Below are positions 33,649 through 37,660 of a stretch of DNA of 37,660 nucleotides, in pieces. The position numbers and the translations under genes were made by a program. The notes beneath the pieces are model-generated. The model worked only from the letters and a program-made list of their open reading frames with translations, was not told the DNA's origin and did no database searches. Origin of the DNA: an uncultured Clostridia bacterium (GTDB lineage Bacteria; Bacillota; Clostridia; TANB77; CAG-508); assembly GCA_949155365.1 (NCBI GenBank), contig CASCUT010000020.1, forward strand, positions 1 through 37,660, in the 5' to 3' direction. The stretch's first letter is position 1, and each line of letters opens with the position of its first letter.

Positions 33649-34545
33649 ATGTTATACACATATGAAACTTTTGAAGTAAAATCAAAATTGAATAAGAAAA
33701 AAGTATTTTTTTGTATTCTAGTCATACTAATGGTAGTAGTACTATCCATATATAGTGCCATAAAATCTGCAGAATATGCAAAGCAAAAACAAGAAATGAA
33801 AGTAGTAGAAGAAACAAATTTAGAAGAACAAAGAAAAGCAGAAGAAAAAGCGCAAGAAGAAGCAAAAGCAATGAAAAATGCAAACCCATTTACCGAAGAA
33901 CAAATGCAAGCCATTGAAAATATTTATACAGCAGAAGGAGAAAAGAGGGTATTTCTAACATTTGATGATGGACCAACCACATCTGTTACCCCCTATATCT
34001 TAGATTTATTAAAACAAGAAAACATCAAGGCTACTTTCTTTATTTTAGGAAATAGAGCAAAAGCAAATCCAGACTTAATTAAGCGAGAATTTGAAGAAGG
34101 CCACTATATTGCAAACCATGGGTATACTCATAAATATAGTCAAATTTATCAAAATTCACAAACCGTATTAGACGAATACAATCATACCGAAAGTTGTATT
34201 CAAGAAGCTTTAGAAAATCCAAACTATCACTCAAAGGTATTTCGTTTTCCAGGAGGTTCACAAGGAGGATACTACCATAGCATAAAAACAGAGGCGAAGC
34301 AATATTTAAGGCAAAATGGTATTGTATCATTAGATTGGAATAGTCTATCAAAAGATGCAGAAGGCGTTCATACCAAAGAAGGATTATTACAAAATGTAAT
34401 TGACACAATTGGCCAAAAGCAAAGTGTTGTTCTTTTAATGCATGATGCATCAGATAAAATATTAACGTATGAAACTTTGCCAGAGGTCATACAATATTTA
34501 AGAGAGAATGGATATCAATTTAAAACATTATATGATATCTTATAG
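33649..34545 (+). CDS. Membrane-anchored polysaccharide deacetylase (NodB domain)
   Basis: 298 residues from ATG 33649, which follows AAAAGGTG; the longer frame from 33580 begins inside the promoter region. Residues ~17-37 are one membrane helix, then a Glu/Lys/Ala-rich coiled linker. From residue ~100 the NodB domain shows all motifs: TFDDGP (catalytic base and metal Asp), NHGYTH (metal His pair), RFPGGS, LDWN and LLMHD. It should act outside the membrane on peptidoglycan or another N-acetylated glycan, giving lysozyme resistance or remodelling. It is followed nine bases later by trxB, an unusual partner. Confidence 0.92.
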   Translation: MLYTYETFEVKSKLNKKKVFFCILVILMVVVLSIYSAIKSAEYAKQKQEMKVVEETNLEEQRKAEEKAQEEAKAMKNANPFTEEQMQAIENIYTAEGEKRVFLTFDDGPTTSVTPYILDLLKQENIKATFFILGNRAKANPDLIKREFEEGHYIANHGYTHKYSQIYQNSQTVLDEYNHTESCIQEALENPNYHSKVFRFPGGSQGGYYHSIKTEAKQYLRQNGIVSLDWNSLSKDAEGVHTKEGLLQNVIDTIGQKQSVVLLMHDASDKILTYETLPEVIQYLRENGYQFKTLYDIL

Positions 34546-34554
34546 GAGGAAATA

Positions 34555-35424
34555 ATGGGATACGATGTTATTATTGTAGGAAGCGGACCAGCAGGTATTT
34601 CAGCAAGCCTATATACCAAAAGAGCAAATTTAAAAACCTTAATTCTTACTAAAAGAGGTGGAACACTAGAAAAAGTAGGCAAAATAGAGAATTATTATGG
34701 ACTAGAAGGAACCGTAAATGGAAAAAAATTACAAGAGATAGGAGAAAAGCAAGCAAAGGACCTTGGGGTTGAAATAAAGGAAGAAGAGGTATTACAAATA
34801 GAATATGATACCAATTTTATAGTAAAAACATTAAATCATATCTATGAAGCTAAAACCGTAATATTAGCAACAGGTACTGCTAGAAAAAAAGGAAAAATAA
34901 AAGGAATAAGAGAGCTAGAAGGAAAAGGAGTAAGTTATTGTGCGATATGTGATGCTTTCTTCTTTAGAGGAAAAAATGTGGGGGTAATAGGAAGTAGAGA
35001 GTATGCACTTCATGAAGCACAAACATTATTACCAGTAGTAAATTCTGTTACCATGTTCACCAATGGGGAAGAAATGGTGGAAAAAAGAGTAGAAGGAATT
35101 CAAATAGAAGAAAAGAAAATAAGAGAAATTCGTGGAACAGAATGTATAGAAGAAATTGAATTTGAAGATAATACAAAAAGAAAAATAGATGGTATATTTG
35201 TAGCGATGGGAACAGCATCTAGTAGTGATTTAGCAAGAAAATTAGGTGTAAAGCTAGATGAGAAAAACATCAATATTATGGTAAATGATAAAATGGAAAC
35301 AAATCTTCCAGGATTATATGCTTGTGGAGATTGCATAGGTGGCACTTTGCAAATTGCAAAAGCAGTTTATGAAGGAATGGTAGCAGGAATGTCTATCATA
35401 GAATTGATAAAAAAACAAAAATAA
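34555..35424 (+). CDS. trxB: Thioredoxin reductase (TrxB-like)
   Basis: 289 residues. IIVGSGPAGISASLY is the N-terminal FAD-binding loop; ATGTARKKGKIKG and the CAICD redox disulfide near residue 131 are typical, as is GLYACGDCIGG at the FAD C-terminal site. It passes electrons to thioredoxin. The NAD(P)H loop is GVIGSREYALHEA rather than GGGDSA, so the electron donor could be other than NADPH, such as reduced ferredoxin/flavodoxin as in some clostridial enzymes. Slightly short compared with the usual 305-315. The trxA gene follows 15 bases later. Confidence 0.9.
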   Translation: MGYDVIIVGSGPAGISASLYTKRANLKTLILTKRGGTLEKVGKIENYYGLEGTVNGKKLQEIGEKQAKDLGVEIKEEEVLQIEYDTNFIVKTLNHIYEAKTVILATGTARKKGKIKGIRELEGKGVSYCAICDAFFFRGKNVGVIGSREYALHEAQTLLPVVNSVTMFTNGEEMVEKRVEGIQIEEKKIREIRGTECIEEIEFEDNTKRKIDGIFVAMGTASSSDLARKLGVKLDEKNINIMVNDKMETNLPGLYACGDCIGGTLQIAKAVYEGMVAGMSIIELIKKQK

Positions 35425-35439
35425 GAGGAGGAAAAAACA

Positions 35440-35742
35440 ATGAATGTAACAAGTGAAAATTTTGAGAAAGAGGTATTAAAATCAGAAATACCAGTATTAG
35501 TAGATTTTTGGGCTAGTTGGTGTATGCCATGTAAAATGATGATGCCAGTAGTAGAACAGATTGAACAAGAAATGCAAAATAAGGTAAAAGTATGTAAAGT
35601 AAATATCGATGAACAATCAAGCTTGGCAATCCAATATGGTATTATGAGTATTCCAACATTCTTAGTATTCAAAGAGGGAAAAGTAGTAAATAAAACAATG
35701 GGAGTACAGGGAAAAGAAGAATTATTAAATTTAATACAATAA
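35440..35742 (+). CDS. trxA: Thioredoxin
   Basis: 100 residues with the thioredoxin fold: VLVDFWASWCMPCKMMMPVV holds the active site WCMPCK (usual WCGPC; Met replaces Gly), and YGIMSIPTFLVFKEGK holds the cis-proline. It reduces protein disulfides and is recycled by the reductase encoded just upstream. The ATG follows AGAGGAGG. The Met in the CxxC spacer may tune its redox potential towards the neighbouring atypical reductase. Confidence 0.95.
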   Translation: MNVTSENFEKEVLKSEIPVLVDFWASWCMPCKMMMPVVEQIEQEMQNKVKVCKVNIDEQSSLAIQYGIMSIPTFLVFKEGKVVNKTMGVQGKEELLNLIQ

Positions 35743-35809
35743 AAAAGCCAGTTATAGCAATACTTAGCAAGAAAAAATCAAAAAAATTAAAAAAATTTAA
35801 AAAAATGTA

Positions 35810-35838
35810 TTGACAAAAAAAGAAAAACTTAGTATAAT
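35810..35838 (+). promoter_or_regulatory. Promoter of tRNA-Gly
   Basis: Perfect TTGACA (35810-35815), 17-nt spacer, TATAAT (35833-35838). An 8-bp hairpin, ATCGTTCC/GGGACGAT (about 35843-35863), lies between promoter and tRNA. Confidence 0.9.
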
Positions 35839-35867
35839 AAAAATCGTTCCAGACAGGGACGATAAAT

Positions 35868-35941
<74 letters not shown>

Positions 35942-35943
35942 CA

Positions 35944-35976
35944 AAACAGTAAATCTTTTGATTTACTGTTTTTTTG
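35944..35976 (+). terminator. Terminator of tRNA-Gly
   Basis: AAACAGTAAATC (35944-35955) pairs with GATTTACTGTTT (35960-35971), then TTTTT. Confidence 0.9.
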
Positions 35977-36061
35977 TACCTTTCTGTATCGCTTGAGAAT
36001 AGAGAGTTATATGGAGAACCTTATTTTATGTTATTCGATAAATTTATGTGTTTTTTGCTAT

Positions 36062-36095
36062 AAAGTGAAACAAATTTTTTTTGTTTCACTTTTGT
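36062..36095 (+). terminator. Second hairpin downstream of tRNA-Gly
   Basis: AAAGTGAAACAAA pairs with TTTGTTTCACTTT, with T residues following. The rest of 35977-36126 contains nothing I can support. Confidence 0.6.
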
Positions 36096-36126
36096 ATCAA
36101 TACTAGAACAACAAACTGCTAGAGAC

Positions 36127-36155
36127 TTGAGAATTATCTGAAGTTATGATATATA
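36127..36155 (+). promoter_or_regulatory. Promoter of the SAP-domain gene
   Basis: TTGAGA at 36127-36132, 17-nt spacer, TATATA at 36150-36155. Confidence 0.55.
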
Positions 36156-36213
36156 TAAGATAAATAGTAAGTTGTCTTGTAAGTGTAAAAATAGACAAGG
36201 AGGTAACAAATAT

Positions 36214-37660
36214 ATGAATGACTCAAATAAAGAATCGCAAAATGAAGTACTAAAATTTAATTATAATGGAGAAAACATTGAAGTAAATTGTTATGCAGAA
36301 ATACCTGAAAAAAAGCCAGTAGATTTAAATCGAATCATTCCTCAACTTACAAAGTCTGAAGGGGGGTTATATCCTCATGAAATATTAATGCTAAATATTG
36401 TATCAAGATATAAAAGTAATTGTGAGAATAATTTTCAATGGTTTTGGAAAAATGATTTTGGGGTTGATAATCCTCAAGCATTAATAAATAATTTAATTAA
36501 TCAAGGATTTGTTGATGTTGAAGATACTAAAACTACCATATCTAGGTTAACTATACCAGAGATAAAAGGATTTTTAAAAGAATATGGTTGCAAATTAACT
36601 GGAAATAAACCAGAATTGTTAGATAGATTATTTACTGAATGTGATATTTCTGCTATTGATAGCAAATTAACGCAACGAAGATATTGTTTGACTGATAAAG
36701 GAAAAGAAGAAGGTGAACGTGAAGAAAATGAATATGTTATGTTTACTCTTGAAAATGGAAATGGAATATCTATTTTTGAAATGAATATTATGCTATATAA
36801 AGATAACCCTTTAAATTTAAGTTATAAAGATATTATTTGGAAAAAATATATTAAACAAGCAGAGGAAGAGTTGCAAGAATTACATTTTGGAGCTTATAGT
36901 CATACAAAATGGTCAATGAGTAAATTCTTAAATCGTGAAGGCAGATATGAAGAAAGCTTATATTACCTTTGTGAAGCTGCAGTATATGATTTAGCTGGAT
37001 TGACTTTTTATACTGGAACATATGATGATGATTTGGATAAATTAGAGAGGATGATTCAACAATCATTTCCATATAGTGATAGCTCACTTTTTGCCATTAC
37101 ACCTGCTTTAGTAGATGACATAAGATGTATGCAAACAAATATAGAATCAATAGGATTAAATTTTAGAGAACAAATTATTAAAAACTTAAAAGAAATAAAA
37201 ATAGATAAGGAAGTGTTTTCAACAGAAGAAAAGATAAAAATATTTTTTGCTGAATTAGATGAAGATTATGATAAACTCGAAGAAATTTATTCAAAATTGG
37301 AAAAAATCATAAAAGATAAGTACAATAAATTAATGGAAGAAACAATAAAATACTTTGGAGAACGTGAAAAATATGATGATGATACAAAAAAGTTTCATAT
37401 GTTCAAGAATGGTTGGTTTTTAAAAAGAAAATTAGAGGAATATGATGAAGGAAAATATGATGATGAAAGTATTAAATTGCTAGCAGAGAATTTAATACTT
37501 TCAGATGAAGAAACTGCTGAAGAATATATAGAAAGAATTACAGACCTATTAAAGAGTATAATATTTACTGAAGAAGAATACGATGACGAAGAAGAATATG
37601 ACGATGAAGAAGAATATGACGATGAAGAAGAATATGACGATGAAGAAGAATATGACGATG
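36214..37660 (+). CDS. SAP-domain protein with acidic tandem repeats (partial, runs off the window)
   Basis: At least 482 residues; ATG 36214 follows AAGGAGG. Residues ~110-138 (LTIPEIKGFLKEYGCKLTGN, then KPELLDRL) form a SAP motif, a helix-turn-helix-like DNA-binding module. ALINNLINQGFVDVEDTKTT before it resembles a winged-helix-like segment. Residues ~285-400 are helical and charged. From residue 453, five exact or near-exact 18-nt units encode EEEYDD repeats, and the window ends inside them. DNA binding at one end and a strongly acidic tail at the other suggest a chromatin-like or histone-mimic role, which is inference. The downstream end is unknown. Confidence 0.8.
   Translation, partial: MNDSNKESQNEVLKFNYNGENIEVNCYAEIPEKKPVDLNRIIPQLTKSEGGLYPHEILMLNIVSRYKSNCENNFQWFWKNDFGVDNPQALINNLINQGFVDVEDTKTTISRLTIPEIKGFLKEYGCKLTGNKPELLDRLFTECDISAIDSKLTQRRYCLTDKGKEEGEREENEYVMFTLENGNGISIFEMNIMLYKDNPLNLSYKDIIWKKYIKQAEEELQELHFGAYSHTKWSMSKFLNREGRYEESLYYLCEAAVYDLAGLTFYTGTYDDDLDKLERMIQQSFPYSDSSLFAITPALVDDIRCMQTNIESIGLNFREQIIKNLKEIKIDKEVFSTEEKIKIFFAELDEDYDKLEEIYSKLEKIIKDKYNKLMEETIKYFGEREKYDDDTKKFHMFKNGWFLKRKLEEYDEGKYDDESIKLLAENLILSDEETAEEYIERITDLLKSIIFTEEEYDDEEEYDDEEEYDDEEEYDDEEEYDD
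37570..37660 (+). repeat. 18-bp in-frame tandem repeat
   Basis: Five units of GAAGAAGAATATGACGAT, the first with three synonymous or near-synonymous differences. They encode EEEYDD and continue past the window end. Copy number is likely to vary between strains. Confidence 0.93.

Noticed and set aside
35842..35867. T-box leader before tRNA-Gly
   Set aside because: No T-box sequence or specifier loop; the gene downstream is a tRNA, not an aminoacylation gene.

Overview
The window comes from a low-GC, Gram-positive, spore-forming bacterium, most likely a Clostridia member of the gut type. Evidence: AT-rich sequence with A-rich, G-poor codons, AGGAGG-type ribosome binding sites, many promoters of the form TTGACA-N17-TATAAT, a germination protease (gpr), and a Tn4451-like mobilizable element.

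Layout. 1-620: 5S rRNA and tRNA-Asn with their own promoter. 671-3844: a nucleotide-salvage-like set (HAD nucleotidase fused to a nucleoside hydrolase, a histidine phosphatase, a second HAD phosphatase) with small decayed ORFs. 3929-12180: housekeeping genes (tRNA-Ser, mutY, a TM2 protein, murB, yvcK, a glycogen debranching enzyme, holA) plus a broken type II toxin-antitoxin pair. 12293-17517: one operon of five genes: pyruvate-kinase-like barrel, adenylosuccinate-synthetase-like enzyme, uridine-kinase-like enzyme, J-domain pseudokinase and VWA protein. 17544-18895: gpr between two copies of a long palindromic repeat. 18904-24838: TraX-like protein, pgi, an aminotransferase-GNAT fusion, a WYL regulator and a RdgB/HAM1-like pyrophosphatase. 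24837-31500: accessory region with a deleted NUDIX gene, a convergent type I toxin/antisense RNA locus organised like Fst/par, and a Tn4451-like element (methyltransferase, relaxase, MobC, TnpV, large serine recombinase). 31557-37660: tRNA-Leu, AlkD-like repair protein, a helical-repeat protein, polysaccharide deacetylase, trxB-trxA, tRNA-Gly and a SAP-domain protein with acidic tandem repeats running off the end.

Three things stand out. First, the five-gene operon pairs three altered nucleotide/phosphoenolpyruvate-type enzymes with a J-domain protein whose kinase fold has lost both catalytic aspartates and with a VWA protein; it looks like a small-molecule pathway with its own control proteins. 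Second, at 25676-26049 two convergent promoters drive a 38-residue membrane peptide and a roughly 80-nt antisense RNA; both RNAs begin with the same 12-nt repeat and share a terminator. Third, four otherwise intact genes (murB, debranching enzyme, relaxase, serine recombinase) each carry one frameshift of the same kind: one extra C directly before an in-frame GGA glycine codon. This is either a systematic sequence artefact or a real mutational or decoding phenomenon.
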